Shown in pieces: positions 6,387 through 13,380 of a stretch of 13,916 bases of DNA; position 1 is the first letter of the stretch; each line of letters opens with the position of its first letter. This stretch comes from Actinophytocola sp049647105 (GTDB taxonomy: Bacteria > Actinomycetota > Actinomycetes > Mycobacteriales > Pseudonocardiaceae). The DNA is taken from positions 1 to 13,916 of the forward strand of contig NZ_JBARWZ010000051.1 in the NCBI RefSeq assembly GCF_049647105.1, in the 5' to 3' direction. A program made the position numbers and the translations under genes. A model generated the notes under the pieces. The model was not told the DNA's origin. It did no database searches and saw only the letters and a list, made by a program, of their open reading frames with translations.

Positions 6387-7354
6387 ACCACACAACTGAG
6401 ACCCGCACCCGCGTCGTCGTCCTCGGTGCCTCCGGTTTCATCGGCACCGCCGTCGGCCGGGCACTGGCGCGGCGGCCGGTCCGGCTGCGGCTGGTGTCGC
6501 GCAGGCCGCCGCCGGTCCCGTACGACCCGGTCGCCGACGTCGAGATCCGCAGCGCCGACCTCACCGAGCCGGGCGCGCTGGCGGCCGCGGTCGGGGACGC
6601 CGAGGTCGTCATCCACCTCGTCGCCCACTCCTGGCGGGCCGAGGACGAGGCCACCGTCGGCGAACGCGTCAACGTCGGCCTGGTCCGGGACCTCGTGTCC
6701 GTCTGCCGCGCGACCCGCCGCAACCCGTTCGTGGTGTTCGCGGGCACCGGCCTCAACGGCGACGACCACATCGACCGGGTGCCCGCCGTCCCGCGCAGTG
6801 CCTACTGCACACAGAAGCTCACCGCGGAGCGGGCGCTGGAGCTGGCCACCCTCGATGGCGCGCTGCGCGCGGTGACCCTGCGCCTGCCGCCGGTCTTCGG
6901 CTACGAACCGGGCACCCGCCCCAACATCGTGGAGACCATGGCCCGCAGGGCACTCGACGGCGACGCGCTCACCCTGTGGAACGACGGCACCGTCCGCCGC
7001 GATCTCGTGCACGTCGACGACGTCACCGCCGCCTTCATGGCCACACTGGACCACCTGGACGCGCTCACCGGCACGTACTGGCCCGTCGGCACCGGCCGAG
7101 GTGCCCCGCTCGGCAAGGTGTTCGCCGAGATCGCCCAGGTCGTCGCCGACCTCACCGAGCAGCCCTCGGTCGCGGTGACCTGCGTGCCGCCGCCTGCCAA
7201 CTCGCTGTGCACCGACCGGGTCGACGTCGACATCGACCCGGCCCGTTTCCACGCCGTCACCGGCTGGCGGCCGAGGATGTCCGTGCGCGACGGCGTGATC
7301 AGCACCGTCGCCGCCCTCACCGGCGCGCTGGTGGAGACGGCGGGTGCCAGGTGA
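6383..7354 (+). CDS. NDP-4-keto-6-deoxyhexose 4-ketoreductase, EryBIV/DnmV-like (SDR family)
   Basis: A 323-residue extended short-chain dehydrogenase. It has the NAD(P)-binding GASGFIG (15-21) and the catalytic pair Tyr141/Lys145 (YCTQK). The family-typical stretches RPVRLRLVSRR, VIHLVAHSWR, LRLPPVFGYEPG, WNDGTVRRDLVHVDDV and TGWRPRMSVRDGV closely resemble what I remember of EryBIV-type reductases. The likely reaction reduces the C4 keto group of an NDP-activated deoxysugar before transfer, setting C4 stereochemistry. ATG 6383 is chosen for its 4-nt overlap with the preceding small ORF and for GAGGGGGAG upstream; an earlier in-frame start would translate the repeat out of its usual frame. 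The stop overlaps glycosyltransferase 3 by 4 nt. It is the only sugar-biosynthesis gene here. A related epimerase role is less likely but possible. Confidence 0.88.
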   Translation: MNHTTETRTRVVVLGASGFIGTAVGRALARRPVRLRLVSRRPPPVPYDPVADVEIRSADLTEPGALAAAVGDAEVVIHLVAHSWRAEDEATVGERVNVGLVRDLVSVCRATRRNPFVVFAGTGLNGDDHIDRVPAVPRSAYCTQKLTAERALELATLDGALRAVTLRLPPVFGYEPGTRPNIVETMARRALDGDALTLWNDGTVRRDLVHVDDVTAAFMATLDHLDALTGTYWPVGTGRGAPLGKVFAEIAQVVADLTEQPSVAVTCVPPPANSLCTDRVDVDIDPARFHAVTGWRPRMSVRDGVISTVAALTGALVETAGAR

Positions 7355-8574
7355 GCCACATCGCGTTCCTCAACAACTCCGGCTACGGCCACGTCATCCC
7401 GACGCTCGGGGTGATCTCGGAACTGGTCGCCCGCGGCCACCGTGTCACCTACGTGACCGGTGACCGGCTCGTCGACACGGTCGCCGCGACCGGCGCCCGC
7501 GTGGTCGGCTACGACTCGCGACTCGTGCACGTCGACCTGTCCCAGGTGGTCGACGCCGACGCGACCTCGCGGATGCCCGGCATCTACCTGCAGGAGGCCG
7601 TCGACATCCTGGCCGCGGCCGAACCGGTGCTGGCCGGCGACCGGCCGGACCTGATCGCCTTCGACATGACCGTCTACCACGCCGGCCGCATCCTGGCCCG
7701 CAAGTGGGACGTGCCAGCAGCGGAGTGCTTCCCGTGCCTGGCGTCGAACAAGCACTTCTCGTTCCTCGACGCGATGCTCGCCACGATGGCGGACAAGGGC
7801 AGCTGGGGCCACCCCGCGCTGCGCGCGTTCTTCGCGCGGCTCAACGGGGTCCTGGCCGACCACGGCCAGTCCGACCGCACCGTCGAGGACATCATGGGCC
7901 AGGTCGACGATCTGAACCTGGTCTTCCATCCCCGCCGGTTCCAGCCCGCCGGGGGCTCGTTCGACGACCGGTTCACCTTCATGGGGCCGTGCCTCGACCA
8001 CACCGAGCGCGCCGAGGCGCCGTGGCGGCCGCCGGATGGCGCGGGGCCGGTCGTGCTGATCTCGTTGGGTACCAGCGTGAACCAGCAGCCGGACTTCTTC
8101 CGGATGTGCGTGGACACCTTCGCCGACACCCCGTGGCACGTCGTCCTGGCGGTGCACAACGCGGTCGACCCGGCCGACCTCTCGCCCCTGCCCGCCAATA
8201 TCGAGGCACACTCCTGGATTCCGCATCTGTCGGTGCTGGAGCACGCCGCCGTGTTCGTCTCGCATGCCGGTCTCGGCAGCATCATGGGTGGGTTGCACAA
8301 GGGGGTGCCGCTGGTGCTGGTGCCGTCCTCACCGGAGCACAAGGTCAACGCGCACCGGGTCGCGGAGCTTGGGCTCGGCCGTGTGGTGCGTCAGGAGGCG
8401 CTCACTCCGCAGCGCTTGCTGGCCGCGGTCGGCGGTGTCGCGGCCGATCCGCTTACCGGCAACCGTGTCCGGCGGATGCGGGAGGAGATCCGGCAGGCTG
8501 GCGGGCCCGCCGTGGCCGCGGACGCGGTCGAGCGGTGCATCGCCGCGCACCGGGGAGTGGCCGCTGTCGGCTGA
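7351..8574 (+). CDS. MGT-family GT-B glycosyltransferase 3
   Basis: A 407-residue OleD-like glycosyltransferase of normal length. Candidate catalytic His14 lies in GYGHVIPT, the acidic site is FDMTVYHAGR, and HAGLGS starts at His305. The donor-contact pair is Glu329-His330 (PEHKVNA) in place of the usual acidic-Gln, which suggests a donor unlike that of glycosyltransferase 2. It shares YHAGRILARxWDVPAA with glycosyltransferase 1 and so looks closer to it. GTG 7351 overlaps the ketoreductase stop by 4 nt, so translation is coupled. There is no separate strong ribosome binding site. It lacks the repeat tail of the other two and ends with an ordinary ...AAVG. Its stop is 24 nt from the convergent P450 stop. 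The ketoreductase next to it may supply its donor sugar. Confidence 0.93.
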   Translation: MSHIAFLNNSGYGHVIPTLGVISELVARGHRVTYVTGDRLVDTVAATGARVVGYDSRLVHVDLSQVVDADATSRMPGIYLQEAVDILAAAEPVLAGDRPDLIAFDMTVYHAGRILARKWDVPAAECFPCLASNKHFSFLDAMLATMADKGSWGHPALRAFFARLNGVLADHGQSDRTVEDIMGQVDDLNLVFHPRRFQPAGGSFDDRFTFMGPCLDHTERAEAPWRPPDGAGPVVLISLGTSVNQQPDFFRMCVDTFADTPWHVVLAVHNAVDPADLSPLPANIEAHSWIPHLSVLEHAAVFVSHAGLGSIMGGLHKGVPLVLVPSSPEHKVNAHRVAELGLGRVVRQEALTPQRLLAAVGGVAADPLTGNRVRRMREEIRQAGGPAVAADAVERCIAAHRGVAAVG

Positions 8575-8598
8575 GTCGCCCCTTTCCGTGGTGTGCGG

Positions 8599-9783
8599 TC
8601 ACCGGGACAGGCGTAGTGGTAGCTCCTCGAGCATGCGGAGGTTGAAGTGCTCACGGTAACGCGGCTCGTCCACCGCCTGCTCGATCTTGGGGTAGCGCGC
8701 CAGCATCGTGCCGAACACCCCGCCCGCCTCGACCTGGGCCAGCATCTTGCCGATGCAGTGGTGCGGCCCGGCGCTGAACGCCAGGGACCGCACCCCGGTG
8801 CGGCCGAGGTCGAGGCGGTCGGGGTCGGCATAGCGTTCCGGGTCGCGGCCGACGGCGTCGAACGCGACGAACACCGCCTCGCCCGCCGGGATCTCCTTGC
8901 CGCCGATCTCGACGTCGTCGGTGAGGACCCGGCAGGCGAACCGTGCCGACGGGTCGAACCTGGACAGCTCCTCGACCGCGGTGTTCATCAGCGACGGGTC
9001 CTCGCGCAGCGCGGTCAGCGCGTCGGGATCACGCAGCAGGGCGAGCATGCCGTTGCCGATGAGGTTGGCGGTCGTCTCGTGGCCCGCGTTGTAGACCAGA
9101 CCGACGTTGGCCGCGATCTCCTCCTCGGTGAACGCGGCGTCCGAGCGGGCCATCAGCGACACCAGGTTGTCCTCTGCTCCGACGTCCTTCAGCATTCCCG
9201 CCGTGTAGGCGCGGATCCTGGGTTCGGCCTTGTTCATCGCGATGAGGCGGCGCGGGGTCACTGTGCGGTCGATGACGTGCCCCATCGACTCGCTCCACAC
9301 CCGCAGCGTCTCGCGGTCGGGCTCCGGCACGCCGATCAGCTCGCTGACCACCGCGATGGGCACCGGGAACGCCAGCGCGGACATCAGGTCCACCTCGCGG
9401 GTGTCGTCGACCCCGGCCAGCAGCCGGTCGACGATCTCCGGTACCCGGGTCCGCATCCGCTCGATCACCTTGGGGGTGAACAACTTCCCGATCACCCGCC
9501 GCAGCCGCTTGTGCGCGGCCCCGTCCTGCATCAGCAGCCACTTGCTCGCCGCCCGCACCACCGGGCTCGTCGGCCCGCCCCGCGCCAGCGCCCAGTTGGG
9601 GTTGGCCGGGAAGTCGCTGGACGCGGCTGGCGACTTGAGGAGGGCCTCGGCGTCCGCGTAGCGGAACAGCATCCAGTAGCCGTGCGGGGTCTGGTGGACC
9701 GGGTCGGTCTCCCGGAACCGCCGGTAGTAGGCGAACCGGTCGGCCCTCAGTGCGGGGGCCCCGAAATCGAAATGCTCGCTCAT
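8599..9783 (-). CDS. Cytochrome P450 (actinobacterial CYP, soluble)
   Basis: A 394-residue bacterial P450. The I-helix oxygen-activation motif is AGHETT (233-238), the K-helix ExxR is Glu272 to Arg275, and the haem loop is FSAGPHHCIG with axial Cys343. C-helix HKRLRR (91-96) fits the haem propionate contact. No membrane anchor is present, so it needs separate ferredoxin and reductase, not seen here. I chose ATG 9783 (MSEHFDFG) because it gives the usual family length, with GGGGA close upstream; the frame stays open to 9849 without support. It probably hydroxylates or epoxidises the polyketide. The gene runs against the cluster direction and meets glycosyltransferase 3 tail to tail, so it has its own promoter in 9784-10035. 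Confidence 0.95.
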   Translation of the reverse strand: MSEHFDFGAPALRADRFAYYRRFRETDPVHQTPHGYWMLFRYADAEALLKSPAASSDFPANPNWALARGGPTSPVVRAASKWLLMQDGAAHKRLRRVIGKLFTPKVIERMRTRVPEIVDRLLAGVDDTREVDLMSALAFPVPIAVVSELIGVPEPDRETLRVWSESMGHVIDRTVTPRRLIAMNKAEPRIRAYTAGMLKDVGAEDNLVSLMARSDAAFTEEEIAANVGLVYNAGHETTANLIGNGMLALLRDPDALTALREDPSLMNTAVEELSRFDPSARFACRVLTDDVEIGGKEIPAGEAVFVAFDAVGRDPERYADPDRLDLGRTGVRSLAFSAGPHHCIGKMLAQVEAGGVFGTMLARYPKIEQAVDEPRYREHFNLRMLEELPLRLSR

Positions 9784-10035
9784 GCCGTCCCCAATGGAGG
9801 AATAACGCGGACGCAGCCGATGATGTGTGCCGGTGCCATCGCCGGTCAACTCCTATCCGTATTTCCGGGGCGTGGTGCCCGATAACCCCTGTGGTCCACC
9901 GGACCGGCCCATGACTAACCCCTGCCGACCACTATGAGACGAATGTCTCTTCGTTGTTCTGAGCGTTTCCACGATTGCTTTATTTCTGCCAACATCGTGA
10001 GTACGTGATTGATTCCCAATAAATCGGAGGAAATC
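9784..10035. promoter_or_regulatory. Divergent promoter region between P450 and secreted-protein gene
   Basis: 252 nt without a gene, much richer in A/T at its right end than the flanking genes. It holds two copies of TAACCCCTG (9883-9891 and 9916-9924; CAGGGGTTA on the P450 strand) exactly 33 bp apart, with an inverted repeat GGTCC-ACC-GGACC (9893-9905) between them. Further right is GAGAC-GAAT-GTCTC (9936-9949), overlapping ACGAA...TTCGT (9939-9954). These look like operator sites, but no regulator can be named. I see no confident -35/-10 pair. GGAGG for the rightward gene is at 10026-10030. Confidence 0.55.
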
Positions 10036-10431
10036 GTGAAGTCCGTTTCCCGCGTCCTGTCCGCAGTTGTCGCCACCACCGCGGCAGGCCTGATCGCGGT
10101 CGTCGCACCGGCGGCCGCCGCCGCGGCCCCGGCACACGACGACGTGTCTGCGGCCGCGTCGTTCTGCACCGCGAGCACGTCCGGTAGCACGGTGTCCGGC
10201 AACTGCACCATCGACACCTTCCTGGGCCAGTTCGGCGCCACCTTCAACGGCACTGTCCAGAGCGACGGCTACGGTTCCGGCGCGATCACGATGAAGGCGG
10301 GTGTCCTCGGTAACCGCACCGGCACCTGGACCGGCGGTCCGTTCCACAGCGGCCAGACCGCCACGATCACCTACTCGATCCCGAGCCCGGTCGGCGCGTT
10401 CACCGGCACGCTGGCGGTCGACATCGCGTAG
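10036..10431 (+). CDS. Small secreted protein of unknown function
   Basis: 131 residues starting at GTG 10036, with CGGAGGAAA 4 nt upstream. The N-terminus is a clear Sec signal peptide: basic MKSVSR, hydrophobic core to about residue 24, and an Ala-rich cleavage region near residues 29-31 before APAHDD. The mature part of about 100 residues is rich in Gly, Ser and Thr with alternating short hydrophobic stretches (ATFNGTVQ, GTLAVDIA), suggesting a beta-sheet fold. It has two cysteines (FCTAS and GNCTID), enough for one disulphide. I do not recognise the family. It lies between the P450 and the 3-hydroxyacyl-CoA dehydrogenase on the opposite strand, and nothing ties it to polyketide tailoring beyond position. 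It is followed by a strong hairpin. Confidence 0.8.
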   Translation: MKSVSRVLSAVVATTAAGLIAVVAPAAAAAAPAHDDVSAAASFCTASTSGSTVSGNCTIDTFLGQFGATFNGTVQSDGYGSGAITMKAGVLGNRTGTWTGGPFHSGQTATITYSIPSPVGAFTGTLAVDIA

Positions 10432-10456
10432 CGCGGCGCCCTGGCCCCGTTGACCA

Positions 10457-10482
10457 GCCCGGCTGCCGCACGGCAGCCGGGC
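10457..10482. terminator. Hairpin terminator between convergent genes
   Basis: A perfect 12-bp inverted repeat, GCCCGGCTGCCG (10457-10468) and its complement (10471-10482), with a CA centre, so the real loop is probably 4 nt. There is no T-run on either side, as is common for actinomycete terminators. Its position, 25 nt after the secreted-protein stop and 26 nt from the stop of the convergent dehydrogenase gene, suggests it ends transcription from both sides. Confidence 0.8.
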
Positions 10483-10508
10483 AGGAGCGGGGGACGGGGG
10501 AGAAGTGG

Positions 10509-11690
10509 TCAGCGGAACCCGCCGCCCGTCTTCCTGCCGAGCCTGCCCGCGGCCACCAGCTCGTCCAGCTGCCGCGCGGGCAGGAAGTCCGGTTCGGGAA
10601 AGGCACGGTGCAGCTCACGCAGGATGGCGAGCGACACGTCGAGGCCGATCACGTCGAGCAGGGCGAACGGGCCGAGCGGATAGCCGAACTCGGTCGTGAC
10701 CGCGGTGTCGACGGCCTCGGGATCGGCATCGGCGCCGTCGCCGAGCAGTGCGACGGCCCGGTTCAGGTAGGCGAACAGCAGGTAGTTGACGATGAACCCG
10801 GTCCGGTCACCGCACTCGACACCGGTCTTGTCCATGCGCGTGCAGAGCGCCAGCGCCGTGGCGACGACGTCGGCCGAGGTCGTGCCGGTCCGTACCACCT
10901 CGACCAGCCGCATCGCGGGCGCCGGATTGAAGAAGTGCAGTCCCACCACCTCCCTCGGCCTGCCCGAAGCAGCCGCGCACTCGGCGACCGGCAGACTCGA
11001 CGTGGTCGTCGCCAGTACCGCGCCGGGCGCGCAGATCCGCCCGAGGTCGGCGAACAGTTCCCGCTTGACCGCCAGGTCCTCGACCACCGCCTCCACGACC
11101 AGGTCGGCACCGGCCAGCACGCCGCGCTCCCCGGCCGGTGTCAGCAGGCCCAGCGCCCGGTCCCGTTCCGTCTCGGTCATCCGCCCCTTGCCGACCGACC
11201 GCTCCATCGACGCCGCGATCGACGCCACGGCCCGCTCGGCCCGCGCGTGGTCCCGGCCGACCAGCACCACCGGCAGCCCTGAGGTCACCGCCACCTCGGC
11301 GATCCCGCGCGCCATGGTCCCGGTGCCGACCACCCCGGCCCGGTCGATCCGCCGCGCCGCGACCGGCTCCGTGGCCCGCGCGCAGGAAGCGGGCTGGCCG
11401 ACACCCGCGAACAACGGCGCGGGCGCGAAAGACGGGTCACCGGTGGCGTCGTGCATGCGCGCCAGCACACCGCGCACGACGTCCGCCCCGATCATGTCGA
11501 TCATCGCGAACGGCCCGGAGGGCAGCCCGCATCCCAACCGCATAGCGGTATCGATATCCGAAGCCGACGCGTATCCGGTCCCGAGCAGTTTCGCGGCCCG
11601 GTTCAGATAGGAGAACACCAGCGCGGCGGCGGACCCTTCGGAAGCCACGCCGATCGGTAATCCAGGGGAGTAACTCAGTTCGGTGGACAT
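10509..11690 (-). CDS. 3-hydroxyacyl-CoA dehydrogenase family protein with extra N-terminal C-type domain
   Basis: 393 residues. Residues 117 to about 295 are the NAD-binding domain, with GVVGTGTMARG (119-129), Ser231/232 and the catalytic pair His252 (LHFFNP) and Glu264. Residues 297-393 are the usual C-terminal helical domain, with Asn302 (GFIVNYLL) and PLGPFALLDVIGLD. Residues about 17-95 hold a second copy of the C-terminal domain (AMRLGCGLPSGPFAMIDMIG) placed before the NAD domain, giving a C-N-C order instead of N-C or N-C-C. That copy lacks the leading Gly-Phe-x-x-Asn segment, so it is probably non-catalytic. ATG 11690 is preceded by GGAGGAG at 9 nt. The likely reaction oxidises a 3-hydroxyacyl thioester or reduces its ketone. 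It could supply a PKS precursor or belong to unrelated fatty-acid metabolism. Confidence 0.88.
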   Translation of the reverse strand: MSTELSYSPGLPIGVASEGSAAALVFSYLNRAAKLLGTGYASASDIDTAMRLGCGLPSGPFAMIDMIGADVVRGVLARMHDATGDPSFAPAPLFAGVGQPASCARATEPVAARRIDRAGVVGTGTMARGIAEVAVTSGLPVVLVGRDHARAERAVASIAASMERSVGKGRMTETERDRALGLLTPAGERGVLAGADLVVEAVVEDLAVKRELFADLGRICAPGAVLATTTSSLPVAECAAASGRPREVVGLHFFNPAPAMRLVEVVRTGTTSADVVATALALCTRMDKTGVECGDRTGFIVNYLLFAYLNRAVALLGDGADADPEAVDTAVTTEFGYPLGPFALLDVIGLDVSLAILRELHRAFPEPDFLPARQLDELVAAGRLGRKTGGGFR

Positions 11691-11810
11691 AACGTCGATC
11701 TCCTCCAGTATGAGCCCACGCAAGGCAGCCGATTCACGACTGACCGCCGTGTGGAGTCCTCCCCCGCACCGTAAGGACCCCCGGCAACCCCCTGTAACCC
11801 TTAACTCCCC
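11691..11810 (-). promoter_or_regulatory. Upstream region of the 3-hydroxyacyl-CoA dehydrogenase gene
   Basis: 120 nt between two minus-strand genes. Read on the minus strand it contains a G-rich stretch of repeated GGGTTA-like words: AGTTAAGGGTTACAGGGGG, followed by TTGCCGGGGG. CAGGGGGTTG (11794-11785) resembles the CAGGGGTTA pair upstream of the P450 and lies at a similar distance from its start (about 95-100 nt). The ribosome binding site GGAGGAG is at about 11700-11706. No -10/-35 pair stands out. Confidence 0.4.
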
Positions 11811-12080
11811 CTAGCGGCCGAGCATGCGTTGATGCGCGACGGTCCAGATCGGGCACGGATGCCGCCGGTGCCGTAACCATCCCGAGCATTGGGGGCAGTG
11901 GCCACGGCTGTCCGGCTCGTGCTGGATCAGCATCGCCCGCACGGTTTCCGTCAGCCGGGCCATCTCGGTCGCGGCGAGGGCGCGGAGGGACTCCGCGTCG
12001 GCGTCGTTGACCAGATCGTCCACGTAGTCCAGCCGCCCGTAGACAGCTTCACTCAGTGTCGAGGTCAGGATCTCGTCCAT
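11811..12080 (-). CDS. Small conserved hypothetical protein with Cys/His metal-ribbon-like end
   Basis: 89 residues from ATG 12080, with AAGGAG 5 nt upstream. A GTG at 12110 overlaps the previous stop by 4 nt and would add 10 residues, so the start is uncertain. The N-terminal half is predicted helical (MDEILTSTLSEAVYGRLDYV, DAESLRALAATEMARL). The C-terminal half holds HCPQC and HPCPIW with nearby His residues, which could bind one zinc. I have a general memory of similar short proteins next to XRE regulators in Pseudonocardiaceae, but cannot name a family. It probably shares a transcript with the three genes upstream on this strand and has no evident link to polyketide synthesis. Confidence 0.72.
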   Translation of the reverse strand: MDEILTSTLSEAVYGRLDYVDDLVNDADAESLRALAATEMARLTETVRAMLIQHEPDSRGHCPQCSGWLRHRRHPCPIWTVAHQRMLGR

Positions 12081-12106
12081 GTCACTCCTTCGCTGGGACA
12101 CCACGC

Positions 12107-12394
12107 TCACCGATGCCCCTGGCTGCGTTCGGCCGTTGTCCTGGTGATGGGTGCGTTCATCAGTCGGCGGCAGTGGTCGCCGAAGCCGAGCGTGTCGTGT
12201 GCGAGTCCGAACGCGAAGGCCTCGGCGTCGACGGGGTCCGCGACGGCCAGCACGAGGGCGGCTCCGCCGTAGTCGATCACCAGGCGCGGAAGGCCGGTCG
12301 CCGGTGTCACCAACCGCGAGAAGCAGTGCGACGTCAGGCTGACGATCAGCCGGGTGTCGTCGATGATCGGTTCGGTCCGTGCGTGCCGGCTCAT
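12107..12394 (-). CDS. Hypothetical protein, 95 residues
   Basis: Starts at ATG 12394 (MSRHARTEPI) with only a weak G-rich sequence upstream; GTG 12409 is an alternative. It has no signal peptide or long membrane segment. The middle part (LPRLVIDYGGAALVLAVAD followed by PVDAEAFAFGLAHDTLGFGDHCRRL) looks like a small alpha/beta fold. Its stop overlaps a GTG of the next gene by 4 nt (GTGA at 12110-12107), which supports co-translation. I do not recognise the family. Coding status rests on the intact frame, its place in a same-strand gene series, and plausible composition. Confidence 0.62.
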   Translation of the reverse strand: MSRHARTEPIIDDTRLIVSLTSHCFSRLVTPATGLPRLVIDYGGAALVLAVADPVDAEAFAFGLAHDTLGFGDHCRRLMNAPITRTTAERSQGHR

Positions 12395-12464
12395 GCGGTG
12401 TGCCGCCACCCGGGAGAGGTGCGTCGCGGGTTCCCGCCGCGATGCGGCAGGTGGTGGTGTCCGG

Positions 12465-13115
12465 TCACTGCTCGTCCTCCCATCGCACGGGCTGTTGGAG
12501 CACGGCGAGGACTTCGTTGACGGTCCCCGCGAAGTCCGAGGGGGACACGACGCGTGCGGAACCGCCGCGTATCGGGCTGCGGTTCAGGCCGACGTTGTTC
12601 TCGTCGATGATCCACAACGATTCGGCGTACGCGTCATGGATGCGCTGGCACGCGAGGGAGTCGGGCGCCATCCACCAGAATCGCCATGACGGACCGGGCA
12701 GTACGACGATCGGCGCCAGGAACGGCCATCGAGCGACGACCTCCGCCTCCGTCAACGCGGACAGGCGTCCGCTCCGCGAAGGTGGCGGCGGCGCGAGACC
12801 GTCCGTCGGCCACCCTTGGCCCGCACGTCGGTGGTGCTCACCACGAATCGGCCGGTCGTCGAGTCGCGTCTCGAGGTCGGCGAGCAACTCCTCCCCAGCG
12901 GTGGTCATCACCACCTGCGGATCGCCGCCCTGCTGTGCCCCGAGCCGGACCTGCCCGTGCGCGAACAACTCGCGCAGGAAAGGCACGAGCTCGTGCGGAA
13001 ACGCCGCACCGCCGTCGAGGAGCGTTTCGCCCGCGTGCACGGTGACGTGCCCGTACCGGACTCGCCGCAGGGCCTGCCGCGGGCCGGCTCCGTGCGATCC
13101 GTCAGCCGGGCGCAT
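12465..13115 (-). CDS. Hypothetical protein, about 216 residues
   Basis: The frame is open from 13154. ATG 13115 gives 216 residues; GTG 13154 would overlap the upstream stop by 11 nt and add 13 residues. No strong ribosome binding site marks either. The N-terminal half has GHVTVHAGETLLDGGAAFPHELVPFLRELFAHGQVRL. A Pro/Ser-rich linker (about 115-125) follows, then a more globular half with RFWWMAPDSLACQRIHDAY and NEVLAVLQQPVRWEDEQ at the end. There is no signal peptide, membrane segment or motif I can assign. It sits in a row of small same-strand genes beside an XRE regulator. The frame is long and its composition is protein-like, so I believe it is real. Confidence 0.65.
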   Translation of the reverse strand: MRPADGSHGAGPRQALRRVRYGHVTVHAGETLLDGGAAFPHELVPFLRELFAHGQVRLGAQQGGDPQVVMTTAGEELLADLETRLDDRPIRGEHHRRAGQGWPTDGLAPPPPSRSGRLSALTEAEVVARWPFLAPIVVLPGPSWRFWWMAPDSLACQRIHDAYAESLWIIDENNVGLNRSPIRGGSARVVSPSDFAGTVNEVLAVLQQPVRWEDEQ

Positions 13116-13143
13116 CACGAGGCCACCGGGGTCGGCCCGCCGC

Positions 13144-13380
13144 CTACGCGACACGGCGGGCGCCGATTAGCCGCTTCCGGCCAGTGCCCGGCTGGTAGTG
13201 CCGCTGGTCGAAGCGTGGCTCCTCGATCAGCACCTTCGCGAAGGTGCAGTCGCAGTCCGCGCACGCGCAGTGCTCGCGCACGAGTCGCAGGAAGTCCGTC
13301 CGCCAGCTGTCGCGGTCCAGGTCGTGGTCGCCCGCCAGGCAGTCGCCGCAGCAGCGGACCCGGCGTTGGTGCGAATCCAT
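13144..13380 (-). CDS. Small cysteine-rich protein, 78 residues
   Basis: Starts at ATG 13380, with GAGGTGA about 6 nt upstream; upstream extension of the frame is Pro/Gly-rich and unlikely. It has seven cysteines in two groups, CCGDC near residues 10-14 and HCACADCDC around residue 40, together with His and Asp residues. This arrangement suits zinc or iron-sulphur binding, although the spacing matches no motif I can name. The C-terminus is basic (GTGRKRLIGARR). It is the first gene of the minus-strand series and follows a promoter-like sequence at 13726-13754. Function unknown. Confidence 0.68.
   Translation of the reverse strand: MDSHQRRVRCCGDCLAGDHDLDRDSWRTDFLRLVREHCACADCDCTFAKVLIEEPRFDQRHYQPGTGRKRLIGARRVA

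Noticed and set aside
6901..8298. Long minus-strand open frame opposite glycosyltransferase 3
   Set aside because: It is a typical antisense shadow in high-GC DNA; its translation shows no domain, while the + strand encodes a complete conserved enzyme.
8575..8598. Possible terminator between glycosyltransferase 3 and P450
   Set aside because: The gap is 24 nt with no inverted repeat long enough to support a hairpin.
8647..9885. Long + strand open frame opposite the P450
   Set aside because: The P450 on the minus strand has all family motifs. The + frame is His/Arg/Val-rich shadow sequence with no ribosome binding site.
12379..13170. 263-codon + strand frame over the hypothetical gene 12465-13115
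   Set aside because: Its composition is rich in Arg, Ser, Pro and Thr with no motif. The minus-strand frame has more protein-like composition and fits a same-strand gene series.
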